Below are positions 45,906 through 54,948 of a DNA stretch of 64,000 nt, in pieces. The translations under genes and the position numbers were made by a program. Every line of letters starts with the position of its first letter. The first letter of the stretch is position 1. The notes below the pieces were generated by a model. The model saw only the letters and a program-made list of their open reading frames with translations, did not search any database and was not told where the DNA came from. Source of the stretch: an uncultured Lachnospiraceae bacterium (GTDB lineage: Bacteria > Bacillota > Clostridia > Lachnospirales > Lachnospiraceae); the NCBI GenBank assembly GCA_934438085.1, contig CAKSBC010000007.1:1-64000 (forward strand), written 5' to 3'.

Positions 45906-48374
45906 TCAGTCTTTACTGAAAATTCCTGTTATTGCATACCATATCTTTTTAAAGACATTGATAATTCTTTCCCATACCGAGCTTTGTGCCTCTGCCTCTT
46001 CCGCATCGAGCACCTTCTGTGCCTCTTCGTCATCCGCGCTGATTTCATCTGTACGGCAGATGATCGATACTGATGAAGGCTCCGGATTCTTATTGCTTGT
46101 AAGAGATTCCTTGACAGCATAAGGATCCATGTTGAGGAAATTGTTCTCAGCTTCCTTCTCGTCAAGCTCATCATTTATGGACTTTCTGAGATCAGCTCCC
46201 GAAGCCTTGAGATCCTTAACATTTTCAACTATCTTTCCGGTGTTGTCAACAGCCTGTCTGCCTGCTTCAAGACCCTCGTCCGCAGCATTGCTGAGATTTT
46301 CCTCCGCTGAACGGATGGTATCATTAACAGTCTGAAGAGTACCAGCAACATCATCTGTAGTATTTTGTATCTGTAAAAGCACGTTGTCTGTATTTTCTAT
46401 GGCATCCTGAACATCCTGATAATAGTTATTCATGGTTGCTATAAGCGTATCCATATCTCCGGCAAGGTTTCTGGCGCTGTTAATAAATCTTGCTGTCTGG
46501 AATGCAACAGCTCCGCCGTAGTTTGATATCTCCTCAATATCTGCAGAAACAGCTGCTATTTGTCCCATAAGTGACATCACGACAGCAGGATCATCTATGT
46601 CGTCAATACCTTTGGAAATATCCTGAAGACCATCGGTAAGTGTCTTAAGATTAGCTGCGACATTTGTTCCGTCTGATGCCGTATTCTTCGATATATCATC
46701 AGCCTTATCCTTAAGATCCTTTACAGCAGCCACAGCCTCTATGAAAGCATCGGCATTCTTCTTGTATGTTGAATATTCTGCAGATGTAGTATCAGGTATA
46801 GCAGTTTTAACAACTGCTGCAATAGCTTCCTCCTTCGTCTTACCACCTGCTATTTTTGTTTCAACCATACCGTTAAATCCTGAAGTGAGCTTTTGGGAGG
46901 TGATAGGTGCTGTGATAGAAGGAACCTTAGTGGTTAAATTATCATTTAACCACTGTGCCGCAATAAGCATATTTTCAAGCTCTGCAACAACATTCGCATC
47001 TCCAAGATCCGCATTCATATTTACCATTCCTGCATTGACACAGTTATTTAAAAATCCAATTACCGCAGAAGGAAGGTATCCGTCAGCAGCTTCTGTAATG
47101 CCGGCATTGGTTATAAGATTATCGATATCCTTTGAGCTGTTCGCCGTTATAGACCCGATATTGGCTCCTGCCGACGCACTGTTCTTGATGCCGCTTGTAA
47201 CCTTGTTAAGGCCTGCTGTAATACCTCCGAGCTCATTTTTAAGCTCATCCTCGGTTATTGCATCAACATCGGACATTGAGGTTCCGAGATTTTTAAGTCT
47301 GTTGCTTAAGGACTTCATCTTTGAGCTCGTATCAAGAAGATCCTGATCAAGTGTATTAAGGTTTTTATTGACGTCATAAACGAGCCACTGAGTAGTCTTA
47401 AGTGAGCTGTCAAGCGGTGTAAGTGTACCTGAAAGATCTCTGAGATCCTGAATAGCTACATCATTTCCGTTAAATATAGCATCCTTTTGTGAATGGATCT
47501 TGTTTTTGCCCTCCTGCAGGTTCTGAAGCATCTGATTTGTAAGCGAGAGCTGCTCAGAAACATTTGTGACATTGTCCATGATAGCTTCAACGTCATCGAA
47601 CATGGCGTTGGTATTGTCACGGAACTTATCCTTTAGCTCCTTAAGATCCTTTACATCCTTTAAATCACCTACGGTAGCAGGTGACATCATGATGATAGCA
47701 CCAACAGTCTCGAAGCTGTCTGTTCCGAAGCGGGCAACAAAATGTCCCTCTTTTCCCGGAAGCGCTTCAAATACCACGCAGCTGTATTCTCCCATATTTG
47801 CAACCTGCGAATCAGGTGCATCGACCGAATAGTATTTTTCACTGTCTACAGGGATGCCTACCATGAGTATGAAATTGTTCTTCATATACTCAGAGGCCTT
47901 TTCGTTAGGGATGGCATCGATATCCATCTCAACGAGTCCCTTTGCTCCGCCGACATGATCTGCATCAGTCACAACACCGTTAACCTTATAGGTGACATCA
48001 AAGGTCCACGGAACAACTACCTTCTTAGGATCAAGTGTTCCCTGGAAATACAGCTTTCCACCATTTTCAGGCGCTTTGACAGTTACAGAACCATTCTTAT
48101 CCTCAAGCTGCTCGCTTGTAGACATGTTGGTAAGTGCTGTATAGTTTCCGTGATCCGTATAGCTTTTACTTGAATTAAAAGTTATGCCCTTAACAACATT
48201 GGCATTGCTTATCTGTCCGTAATAATCCAGGTTGAGGTACATGGTCTCATCGACATCAACCTTTGCTCCTGCCGCATAGCTTACAAGAGGCATAGTCTCA
48301 GACATCAGCATTCCTGTAAGAAGTGTGACAGCCGCTATTCTGTATGCAGTTTTCTTCTTTATTATCCTTTTCAT
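45906..48374 (-). CDS. Large extracytoplasmic coiled-coil partner of the MMPL exporter
   Basis: 822 residues. The signal peptide ends near MPLVSYAAG. Residues ~30-240 form a beta-rich domain (NLDYYGQISNANVVKGITFN, FDVTYKVNGVVTDADHVGGA, GTDSFETVGAIIMMSPATVG). From ~245 to ~770 the protein is nearly all helical with long coiled coils (LKDVKDLKELKDKF, VSEQLSLTNQMLQNLQEG, LLQIQNTTDDVAGTLQTVND), as in YhgE/Pip-type proteins. A hydrophobic helix near the C-terminus (WERIINVFKKIWYAITGIFS) could anchor it. The ATG overlaps the MMPL stop. A role as periplasm- or wall-spanning adaptor is inferred from coupling and shape; no family name is certain. Confidence 0.75.
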   Translation of the reverse strand: MKRIIKKKTAYRIAAVTLLTGMLMSETMPLVSYAAGAKVDVDETMYLNLDYYGQISNANVVKGITFNSSKSYTDHGNYTALTNMSTSEQLEDKNGSVTVKAPENGGKLYFQGTLDPKKVVVPWTFDVTYKVNGVVTDADHVGGAKGLVEMDIDAIPNEKASEYMKNNFILMVGIPVDSEKYYSVDAPDSQVANMGEYSCVVFEALPGKEGHFVARFGTDSFETVGAIIMMSPATVGDLKDVKDLKELKDKFRDNTNAMFDDVEAIMDNVTNVSEQLSLTNQMLQNLQEGKNKIHSQKDAIFNGNDVAIQDLRDLSGTLTPLDSSLKTTQWLVYDVNKNLNTLDQDLLDTSSKMKSLSNRLKNLGTSMSDVDAITEDELKNELGGITAGLNKVTSGIKNSASAGANIGSITANSSKDIDNLITNAGITEAADGYLPSAVIGFLNNCVNAGMVNMNADLGDANVVAELENMLIAAQWLNDNLTTKVPSITAPITSQKLTSGFNGMVETKIAGGKTKEEAIAAVVKTAIPDTTSAEYSTYKKNADAFIEAVAAVKDLKDKADDISKNTASDGTNVAANLKTLTDGLQDISKGIDDIDDPAVVMSLMGQIAAVSADIEEISNYGGAVAFQTARFINSARNLAGDMDTLIATMNNYYQDVQDAIENTDNVLLQIQNTTDDVAGTLQTVNDTIRSAEENLSNAADEGLEAGRQAVDNTGKIVENVKDLKASGADLRKSINDELDEKEAENNFLNMDPYAVKESLTSNKNPEPSSVSIICRTDEISADDEEAQKVLDAEEAEAQSSVWERIINVFKKIWYAITGIFSKD

Positions 48375-50650
48375 GCTTTTACCTCTCCTTCTGCACCGTT
48401 CCCCTCAGAATTTGCGGTTTCCTCTTTGTTTACAGTTTTCACATCGTTTGTTGTTTCTTCTTTATGAACAGTCTCTGCTTCATTTGCTGTTTTTTCTTTA
48501 TCAACAGCTGCCCCGTTCTTATTTTCTTTTGCTTCTGCTATCCTTACTTTTCTTTCCTCTCGGCGCTGCTTTCTCGACTTAGTGATGAACGGATCAATAA
48601 GTCTTAAGATAGCAGGCATCATGCAGGTAACAAAGAACATTGAGAGCACAGCACCTCGTCCTACCAGATGTCCTACCTCACTGATGGCAGGAATACTTGA
48701 AGCAAAGCTTATAGTATAGCCGCAGACTACAAGTATGGTTCCTGAAGTAAGTATGGACGGGAAAGATACCTCTGTCATCTGTACGGCAGCCTTCCTTTTA
48801 TCAGGTTCAACCTCTCGTATCTGAAGATAATTCGAGGTTTCCGAAATTGCATAGTCTATAGTTGCTCCGAGCTGTATGCAGGAAACTACGGCATAAGCTA
48901 TAAATATAAGCTCCTGACCTTCAAGGTACGGGAATATCATATTGGTATATATAGCCATCATAATAGGTATCATGGCAGCTATAGACATTACCGGTGAATG
49001 AAATGACAATGCAACTACAATGAATATCGCCGTCATAGCAAGAGCATTGACCATTCTGTAGTCAGGGCCAAGGACTCTTTCCATATCCATTGTTACAGGT
49101 GTATTACCGGTTATATAGGAATCCTCCGGATAATATTTATTTATGATATCGCTTATTTCATTGGTATCCTTATATGCAGTTTTAGATTCAGGTCTTGTCG
49201 CTATATATATAAGAAGTCTTGCATAGCCATCCTTATGGAACAGTTCTCTTACTGATTCCGGCAGGATGTGCTCCGACACTCCGTCAGGAAGATAAGCCGA
49301 AAGACCCATTACCTTGGTTACATATTCCTTATCCTCTATCTCATCGCTCATTTCCTTTTCTCTCTGAGCGTCTGTGTCAGGGAAAATGGCAACTATCATA
49401 TTTGATCTGCCGAACTTTTCATTTATATCATTCGTAGCTTCATAAATTTCAGTTCCCGGGCCTGCGCCTGTGGCATCTGTTCCGTACATGAAGTTATTCA
49501 TGCTCTGGCCTACATATATAGGTCCCGCAAGAACAAGGCTAACTATAACTACTGTAGGTCCTATTTTTACGACCTTCTCTGAGAACTTCTTAAGATCCGG
49601 TATAAACGACTTATGTCTGTATTTATCTATAAGATCTGACCATGAAAGCAGCAGTGACGGCATCAGGAATATTACCATGAACAATGAGCAAATAATACTC
49701 TTTGCCATTACCACGCCCATATCAAAGCCGATAGTGAACTTCATGAATACAAGCACTATAAATCCGAAGAAGGTAGTAAGTGATGATGCAAGTATAGTTG
49801 TTATCGTGCTGTTAAGTCCCTTCTTAAGTGCCGAGACCTTATCCAGACCGTTTTCTCTTTCTCTTTCATAGCTGTGAAGCAGGAATATCGAATAGTCCAT
49901 CGAGGTCGCAAGCTGAAGAACTATACATATATTATTGGTAATATAGGAAATAGTTCCAAGGAAAATGTTGGATCCCTTATTCAGCACGACTGCACAGCCT
50001 ATGACCGTAAGGAACAATACTGGTTCAAACCAGGACGTTGTGGTAACAAGCAGTATGACAAATATCATCGATACCGCAATAACAAGGATCATCTTCATTT
50101 CGCTCGAGACATTTTCTTCGACGAATTTATTGGTAGGCGACATGCCTACAAGCTCTCCCTTGTCTCCTACAATGTCATTGATCTGATTGATGGTGCGATG
50201 CGTAAACTTGGAAGCATCGCCGCCCTTAAATGTAATGTCCATTACGGCATCGCCATCTTTATAGTAATCATCAATATCATCATAATCTATAAACTCTGAG
50301 CTGCCGTATATTTGAGTAGTAAGATCACACCATATTATCTGATCGACACCGTCAAGCTTTTCGATCCTGTCCTTATACTGCTTAGCTTCATATATAGAAA
50401 CATCTTTAAGCATGAGTCTGCCGGTACCGGGATATCCGAATGTTTCATCCATTTTATCTATTGCTATCTTTGACGGCTCAGATGACGGCAAATATGATGT
50501 AAGATCATAATTGATTCCGACAAATGGTGCAAAGAATGCAAAAAACACAACAAGCACAATAACTATATTTCTTATGAGCTTATTATGATCAACTATGAAA
50601 TCCGCAAGATTTCCTTTTCTGAAATTTGAACGCCTTCTTAACTTTCCCAT
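48371..50650 (-). CDS. MMPL/RND-family exporter
   Basis: 759 residues from ATG 50650 (GGAGGG upstream); an in-frame ATG 23 codons earlier lacks a site. Two RND repeats, each with one helix, a large outer domain, then five helices. Helix 1 is NIVIVLVVFFAFFAPFVGI; LQLATSMDYSIFLLHSYERE and IQLGATIDYAISETSNYLQI hold the paired Asp-Tyr proton-relay motifs of MMPL proteins. A Lys/Glu/Asn tail ends the protein. MMPL exporters move lipids or hydrophobic compounds by proton exchange. It heads the three-gene operon and is divergent from a TetR regulator, the usual drug- or lipid-response layout. Confidence 0.93.
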   Translation of the reverse strand: MGKLRRRSNFRKGNLADFIVDHNKLIRNIVIVLVVFFAFFAPFVGINYDLTSYLPSSEPSKIAIDKMDETFGYPGTGRLMLKDVSIYEAKQYKDRIEKLDGVDQIIWCDLTTQIYGSSEFIDYDDIDDYYKDGDAVMDITFKGGDASKFTHRTINQINDIVGDKGELVGMSPTNKFVEENVSSEMKMILVIAVSMIFVILLVTTTSWFEPVLFLTVIGCAVVLNKGSNIFLGTISYITNNICIVLQLATSMDYSIFLLHSYERERENGLDKVSALKKGLNSTITTILASSLTTFFGFIVLVFMKFTIGFDMGVVMAKSIICSLFMVIFLMPSLLLSWSDLIDKYRHKSFIPDLKKFSEKVVKIGPTVVIVSLVLAGPIYVGQSMNNFMYGTDATGAGPGTEIYEATNDINEKFGRSNMIVAIFPDTDAQREKEMSDEIEDKEYVTKVMGLSAYLPDGVSEHILPESVRELFHKDGYARLLIYIATRPESKTAYKDTNEISDIINKYYPEDSYITGNTPVTMDMERVLGPDYRMVNALAMTAIFIVVALSFHSPVMSIAAMIPIMMAIYTNMIFPYLEGQELIFIAYAVVSCIQLGATIDYAISETSNYLQIREVEPDKRKAAVQMTEVSFPSILTSGTILVVCGYTISFASSIPAISEVGHLVGRGAVLSMFFVTCMMPAILRLIDPFITKSRKQRREERKVRIAEAKENKNGAAVDKEKTANEAETVHKEETTNDVKTVNKEETANSEGNGAEGEVKA

Positions 50651-51143
50651 GCGCCCTCCGATCGTTTTTTTTAACCAAGCTTTGCTGATGCATATTATAA
50701 TGCTTCTAAGCTTAAACAAATCAACAATTACAAAATATTATAGCCTTAAGAACCTCGTGCCTATATCCGATACAATATCTGACAGGATGAACTATTTTCG
50801 ATAAAACTCCGTATTTTCTTCGATTATAGTTCTTTATTGAATTATAGTATATTATTAGATTGCAGTGTTTTAAAAAACACAGTTCTATTTATTGACACGC
50901 GTTCATTTTTACTGTAATGTATTATATAAACAAGTCAGCGGAATGGCAATAATCATTTTTGGTCACTGAGTTTATTTATTAACATCTACTGATTTATTGT
51001 TGATTATTGGTTATTTATTTTAATAATATCCGTTTTTTATTGTTTTAATAATATTAATAGCATCACTGAGAGCGGTTTTTTTGTAAAACAGCTCTCTTTA
51101 ACCTATTGTGACAGCGTGGTGTCGTGACGAATGGAGGGCTTCT
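50651..51143. promoter_or_regulatory. 493-base divergent control region, MMPL operon and tetR
   Basis: No gene is visible. Toward MMPL, TATAAT (50699-50694, minus) lies ~45 bases before the start, with a weak -35. Toward tetR, TTGACA (50892-50897), 17 bases, TAATGT gives a promoter and a leader of ~215 bases. Candidate operators are a 13-bp inverted repeat with two mismatches (GAACTATTTTCGA 50789-50801 and TCGATTATAGTTC 50820-50832) and GTGTTTT-AA-AAAACAC (50865-50880). A hairpin GAGAGC/GCTCTC (51068-51096) lies in the tetR leader. Confidence 0.5.
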
Positions 51144-51746
51144 ATGACAAGCATTGAAGAAAAAAAATCCGAATGTGAAAGAGCCGCTGAAACAGGCGAC
51201 CGCAGAGTTAGGAAAACAAGAACAGCCTTAAAGAGCGCTCTTACTACTCTTATGAAGCAGAAAAATATCAACTCTATATCTGTTAAGGAGCTTACAGATC
51301 TTGCGGATATAAACAGAGGTACGTTCTATCTGCATTATAAAGATGTATCGGATCTTCTTTCTCAGTCAGAGGATGATCTTTTAGATGAATTGAAAGCTAC
51401 AGTCAATCTGTATTCTGCAGAAACTGTTAAGAATGATCCTGCTGTCTTATTCAGCAGTCTTTACAAACTTTGCAGAGCCAATGCTGATATGGTGCGCATA
51501 CTCGTATCAGAAAACGGAGACATTAAGTTCTTAAATAAACTTAAGAGACTTATGCGCGATAAATGCTTAAATGACTGGAGCCAGAATCTCAGAAAATCAG
51601 GACTTGAGCATTTCGATGCCTATTACAGCTTTATTGTAGGTGGCTGTTTAAGTCTGCTGCAGTATTGGTTCGCCGACGGAATGAAGGAATCACCTGAGGA
51701 GCTTGCTCAAATAACAGCGGCCTTTATTAATCAAACCCTGCGCTGA
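51144..51746 (+). CDS. TetR/AcrR-family regulator
   Basis: 200 residues from ATG 51144, preceded by GGAGGG. The N-terminal helix-turn-helix is at ~25-65: TLMKQKNINSISVKELTDLA and DINRGTFYLHYKDVSDLLSQ, the TetR signature. The C-terminal ligand domain (LYKLCRANADMVRILVSENG, AYYSFIVGGCLSLLQYWFAD) is of the type seen in TetR proteins controlling membrane or envelope genes. It is divergent from the MMPL operon and is its probable repressor. It is not joined to the downstream metal operon, which has its own promoter 33 bases after the stop. Confidence 0.93.
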   Translation: MTSIEEKKSECERAAETGDRRVRKTRTALKSALTTLMKQKNINSISVKELTDLADINRGTFYLHYKDVSDLLSQSEDDLLDELKATVNLYSAETVKNDPAVLFSSLYKLCRANADMVRILVSENGDIKFLNKLKRLMRDKCLNDWSQNLRKSGLEHFDAYYSFIVGGCLSLLQYWFADGMKESPEELAQITAAFINQTLR

Positions 51747-51778
51747 CAATAACAGCCCTTACGCCAAAAATACAAATA

Positions 51779-51806
51779 TTGACAAATCCATGTAAGTCTG
51801 TATAAT
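51779..51806 (+). promoter_or_regulatory. Promoter of the metal exporter-Fur operon
   Basis: TTGACA (51779-51784), 16 bases, TATAAT (51801-51806), both consensus. The start point falls at the edge of a 15-bp palindrome. Confidence 0.88.
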
Positions 51807-51817
51807 ACTCTTTGATT

Positions 51818-51832
51818 TGCAAATAGTTTGCA
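51818..51832 (+). promoter_or_regulatory. Fur-family-like operator palindrome
   Basis: TGCAAATAGTTTGCA is a perfect palindrome around TAG, immediately downstream of the promoter, with a further TTTGCA half-site after it. Its size and AT/GC pattern are like boxes of Fur-family repressors (Fur, Zur, Nur, PerR). A Fur-family gene lies in the same operon. Confidence 0.6.
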
Positions 51833-51875
51833 TTTGCATTTTGGATGCTTTTTCATTGTATTTAAAGGATTTATC

Positions 51876-52727
51876 ATGGATTTTTTTATTGATTCACTAA
51901 AAGACAGTCTTAGTCTTATACCGTTTCTTTTTATAACCTATGCCGCTATGGAGTTTTTAGAACACCACGCAGGCAGTAAAAGCGCAGACGCGATCCATAA
52001 GGCAGGACCTGCAGGTCCGTTTATCGGAGGAATTATCGGAATCCTTCCTCAGTGCGGCTTCTCAGCGGCTGCCGCAAGCCTTTATGCAGGCCGTGTCATA
52101 GGCATAGGAACATTGACTGCGGTATTCTTTTCGACTTCAGATGAAATGCTTCCGATATTTATTTCATCCTCAGTTCCTGCCGGTACTATTATAAAAATAC
52201 TCTCATTAAAGGTCATTATTGCCGTTATTTCAGGCTATGCGGCTTCACTTATTTTCCGTTTGATGCATTTTGAACAGGAAAACGAACCTGACATACATAC
52301 AGTGTGTGAAGAGGAGCACTGCCACTGTGAGCACGGAATACTGCATTCGGCTGCCGTGCATACGCTGAAGATATTCATTTACATATTCATAATCACTTTA
52401 GCATTAAACTATGTTATAGGCACAGTAGGAACGGATACTCTTTCATCACTGTTTTACAATATGCCGATGATCCCGGAGCTTGTGACCTCATTGATTGGTC
52501 TCATTCCAAACTGTGCATCCTCAGTGGTCATCACTCAGATGTATCTTGAAGGCATCATTGGTGCCGGAGCACTTATGTCCGGTCTGTTGGTAAATGCCGG
52601 TGTGGGTCTGTTGGTGCTCATCAGATTAAACAGACGAGCTCGTGAAAATAGTTTTATAATAATAATGCTCTATCTTATGAGCGTCTTTTGGGGTATTATC
52701 ATAGATGCAATGAATATAGTCTTCTGA
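51876..52727 (+). CDS. Putative metal exporter, ArsP_2/10TM family
   Basis: 283 residues from ATG 51876, with AAAGGA upstream. The two halves share a repeated helix-break motif, GIIGILPQCGFSAAAASLYA and GLIPNCASSVVITQMYLEGI, each with the P-x-C pair typical of the family. Eight to ten membrane helices are expected. The central loop is rich in His, Cys and Glu (HTVCEEEHCHCEHGILH), as in metal-handling proteins. The family is annotated as putative heavy-metal exporter and more recently as putative manganese transporter; neither is proved here. It is ten bases ahead of a fur-family gene, under a Fur-like palindrome. Confidence 0.85.
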   Translation: MDFFIDSLKDSLSLIPFLFITYAAMEFLEHHAGSKSADAIHKAGPAGPFIGGIIGILPQCGFSAAAASLYAGRVIGIGTLTAVFFSTSDEMLPIFISSSVPAGTIIKILSLKVIIAVISGYAASLIFRLMHFEQENEPDIHTVCEEEHCHCEHGILHSAAVHTLKIFIYIFIITLALNYVIGTVGTDTLSSLFYNMPMIPELVTSLIGLIPNCASSVVITQMYLEGIIGAGALMSGLLVNAGVGLLVLIRLNRRARENSFIIIMLYLMSVFWGIIIDAMNIVF

Positions 52728-52737
52728 GGAGGATATT

Positions 52738-53154
52738 ATGGCAGGTTCGGGCTATATAACGGCAGCAAGGACAAAAATACTTGAATATTTAAAGACAAAC
52801 AGCAGCATTGCTGTCAATGTCAACGACATTCACGAATACCTTCATTCCATCGGCAGTGATGTTAATCCGACTACCATATACCGATATCTGGATAAGCTCA
52901 CCTCTGAAGGCATCGTGATGAAATACAGCAGTGAAAACGGAAGCTCATCAGTTTATCAGTATTCTGAGCCGGGACATCGCTGTGATGAGCATCTTCATCT
53001 TAAATGCGTGCGCTGCGGAACCATACTTCACCTTGACTGTGACTTCATGCAGGAAATATCCGAGCATATCAAGGCAGAACACGGCTTTTCTATTCAGTGC
53101 AAAAACTCTATAATATATGGAGTATGTTCAGAATGTGCCAATAAGGAGGCTTAA
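52738..53154 (+). CDS. Fur-family metalloregulator
   Basis: 138 residues. The winged helix (TKILEYLKTNSSIAVNVNDI, GSDVNPTTIYRYLDKLTSEG) has the FUR recognition-helix pattern PTTIYRYLDKL. The C-terminal dimerisation domain has a His/Cys-rich metal region (GHRCDEHLHLKCVRCG) and a second pair in YGVCSECANK, forming the structural four-Cys zinc site. Ordinary Fur, Zur and Nur cannot be told apart by eye; the His/Asp/His spacing is closest to Zur/Fur. GAGGAGG precedes the ATG. It probably senses the metal exported by the upstream gene and controls its own operon through the palindrome at 51818. Confidence 0.92.
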   Translation: MAGSGYITAARTKILEYLKTNSSIAVNVNDIHEYLHSIGSDVNPTTIYRYLDKLTSEGIVMKYSSENGSSSVYQYSEPGHRCDEHLHLKCVRCGTILHLDCDFMQEISEHIKAEHGFSIQCKNSIIYGVCSECANKEA

Positions 53155-53160
53155 GTCAGC

Positions 53161-53643
53161 ATGCTTAGATATATCCTCGGAATACCTATAGTCTTTTTTG
53201 GTGATAACATTATCAAAAACAGGGCGGAGCGCGTTCTCTCCGATGGTAAAGAGAAGGATCTTCTTCATAACAATATTCGATTAAAGCTTTTTCATAATAA
53301 AGGAGCGATGCTTAACACCGGTGATGCTCATCCGGAGCGCATCGCTTATATTTCAGTGTCACTGTGCGTCGCGCTCAGTGTCATTTTTATTATGAGTCTT
53401 TTTTGCGGAAGAGTTTCAAGATTCAGAGCAGCACTGTCAATGCTCTTAGGCGGAGCATGGTCAAATGCCTATGACAGGCTAAAAAGAGGCTATGTTGTCG
53501 ATTATGTCAGCTTTCCGCTTTTGGGAAAACTGACTGCCCGCATCTTTGGTGAAAAAGCCGGCCGCTTTGTTAGCGGAATAGTATTTAATATCTCCGATTT
53601 CTTTATAATAGCAGGATGCATAATGACAGCAGTTTTTGCATGA
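53161..53643 (+). CDS. Divergent lipoprotein signal peptidase II-like protein
   Basis: 160 residues, three to four membrane helices. The catalytic Asp pair of LspA is recognisable: first in GGAWSNAYDRLKRGYVVDYV (canonical GGAxGNxxDR), second in VFNISDFFIIAGC (canonical FNxAD). HNKGAMLN matches the N-x-GA block. The N-terminal region lacks the usual DQxxK, and ~20 residues of polar loop (SDGKEKDLLHNNIRLKLF) are atypical. True LspA cuts lipoprotein signals after lipidation. Six bases follow the fur stop, so it is in the metal operon. Whether it is the housekeeping enzyme or a specialised copy is open. Confidence 0.75.
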   Translation: MLRYILGIPIVFFGDNIIKNRAERVLSDGKEKDLLHNNIRLKLFHNKGAMLNTGDAHPERIAYISVSLCVALSVIFIMSLFCGRVSRFRAALSMLLGGAWSNAYDRLKRGYVVDYVSFPLLGKLTARIFGEKAGRFVSGIVFNISDFFIIAGCIMTAVFA

Positions 53644-53680
53644 ACCTATGACGCACACATCATACAAGCTGTACTGATCC

Positions 53681-53709
53681 TTGAAAAGCCACATAAAATC
53701 TCATATTGT
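53681..53709 (+). promoter_or_regulatory. Probable promoter of the DUF362 gene
   Basis: TTGAAA (53681-53686), 17 bases, TATTGT (53704-53709), ~36 bases before the start codon. Confidence 0.55.
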
Positions 53710-53744
53710 AATAAATAACCATATATAATCACAGAAAATCTTCA

Positions 53745-54926
53745 ATGGTAAAAAACATGAACAGATCAAGAGTCGCAATAATACCTTGCAGCAGCTACGA
53801 AGAAGAAACAGTATATAAAGCCGTTAAGGCAGGCATAGATGTTTTGGGCGGAATCGAAAGTTTTGTAGGTTTAAAGGATAAGATCCTTATTAAACCTAAT
53901 CTTTTATCACCTGCAGTGCCGGAAAAGGCAGTGACAACACATCCTGCTGTGACGGCTGCAATTTTCAAACTTCTGTCAGAGCAAGGGTATAAATCCTTAA
54001 GCTACGGAGATTCTCCTGGACACGGAAGCATGGAGGCAGCAGCGGAAAAATCAGGGCACAGCGCTTATGCTATAAAATACGGAATCAAAAATGCTGATAT
54101 GCAGCATGAAAAGCTTACTGTATTTACCGATGGACTTACAGCCAAAAGCTTTCACTTTACAAAAGCGGTTACAGAAGCCGATTCCATCATAAGTGTATGC
54201 AAGATGAAGACCCATGCGCTTGAAAAGATAACAGGTGCAGTGAAAAACGTGTATGGTTACATATGCGGTGCAAGAAAGGCAGCAGGACATGTAAGCTATC
54301 CAAATGCAGGTGTATTTGCCAGAATGCTCTGTGACATTCACAGGTATAAGAGTCCAAGACTTACTGTAATGGATGCCATTACCGCTATGGAAGGAAACGG
54401 CCCGGGTTCAGGTGATCCTGTAAACATGAACCTTATAATTATTTCCTCAGATCCTGTTGCCATAGATTCGATATATTGCAGCTTAGTTTATCTTGATCCG
54501 GAACTCGTTCCGACCTGTGTTCAGGGCGAAGCTATGGGTATAGGTCATTATAAGGAAGAAAATATAGAGCCTATACTCTGTGAGCTTATAAACGATGAGT
54601 ACATCAGCCGTGAAACAGACTTTGATGAGCTGAAGACGCGTTTTGGCAATGCCTCCTTCAATGTTGACCGAACAGGAGATAAAAAAACCTTGTTAAGCCG
54701 CTACTCTGACATAATGACCGAGCTTGCAAGAAAGCCGTACATCGAAAAAGAAAAATGTATTCACTGCGGTATTTGTGTAGAGCATTGTCCGGTACCAGGA
54801 AAAGCCATTAATTTAACTGATGACAAAAATGCTCCGCCGTCATATGACTACAGCAAATGCATACGCTGTTACTGTTGTCAGGAAATGTGCCCGCAGCACG
54901 CTATAAAAGTTAAAGGACGAAGCTAA
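53745..54926 (+). CDS. DUF362 protein with two [4Fe-4S] ferredoxin motifs
   Basis: 393 residues. Residues ~5-320 are the DUF362 domain: KILIKPNLLSPAVPEKAVTT, YGDSPGHGSMEAAAEKSG, ICKMKTHALEKITGAVKNVY, ISSDPVAIDSIYCSLVYLDP. The C-terminus has two CxxCxxCxxxCP motifs, CIHCGICVEHCP and CIRCYCCQEMCP, for two [4Fe-4S] clusters. The family is widespread in anaerobes; function is unknown, electron transfer coupled to an unknown reaction is likely. No ribosome site is evident, and an alternative ATG lies four codons in (MNRSR). The NUDIX fusion gene follows 22 bases later. Confidence 0.88.
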   Translation: MVKNMNRSRVAIIPCSSYEEETVYKAVKAGIDVLGGIESFVGLKDKILIKPNLLSPAVPEKAVTTHPAVTAAIFKLLSEQGYKSLSYGDSPGHGSMEAAAEKSGHSAYAIKYGIKNADMQHEKLTVFTDGLTAKSFHFTKAVTEADSIISVCKMKTHALEKITGAVKNVYGYICGARKAAGHVSYPNAGVFARMLCDIHRYKSPRLTVMDAITAMEGNGPGSGDPVNMNLIIISSDPVAIDSIYCSLVYLDPELVPTCVQGEAMGIGHYKEENIEPILCELINDEYISRETDFDELKTRFGNASFNVDRTGDKKTLLSRYSDIMTELARKPYIEKEKCIHCGICVEHCPVPGKAINLTDDKNAPPSYDYSKCIRCYCCQEMCPQHAIKVKGRS

Positions 54927-54948
54927 ATATATATTTATAGGAGGAACC

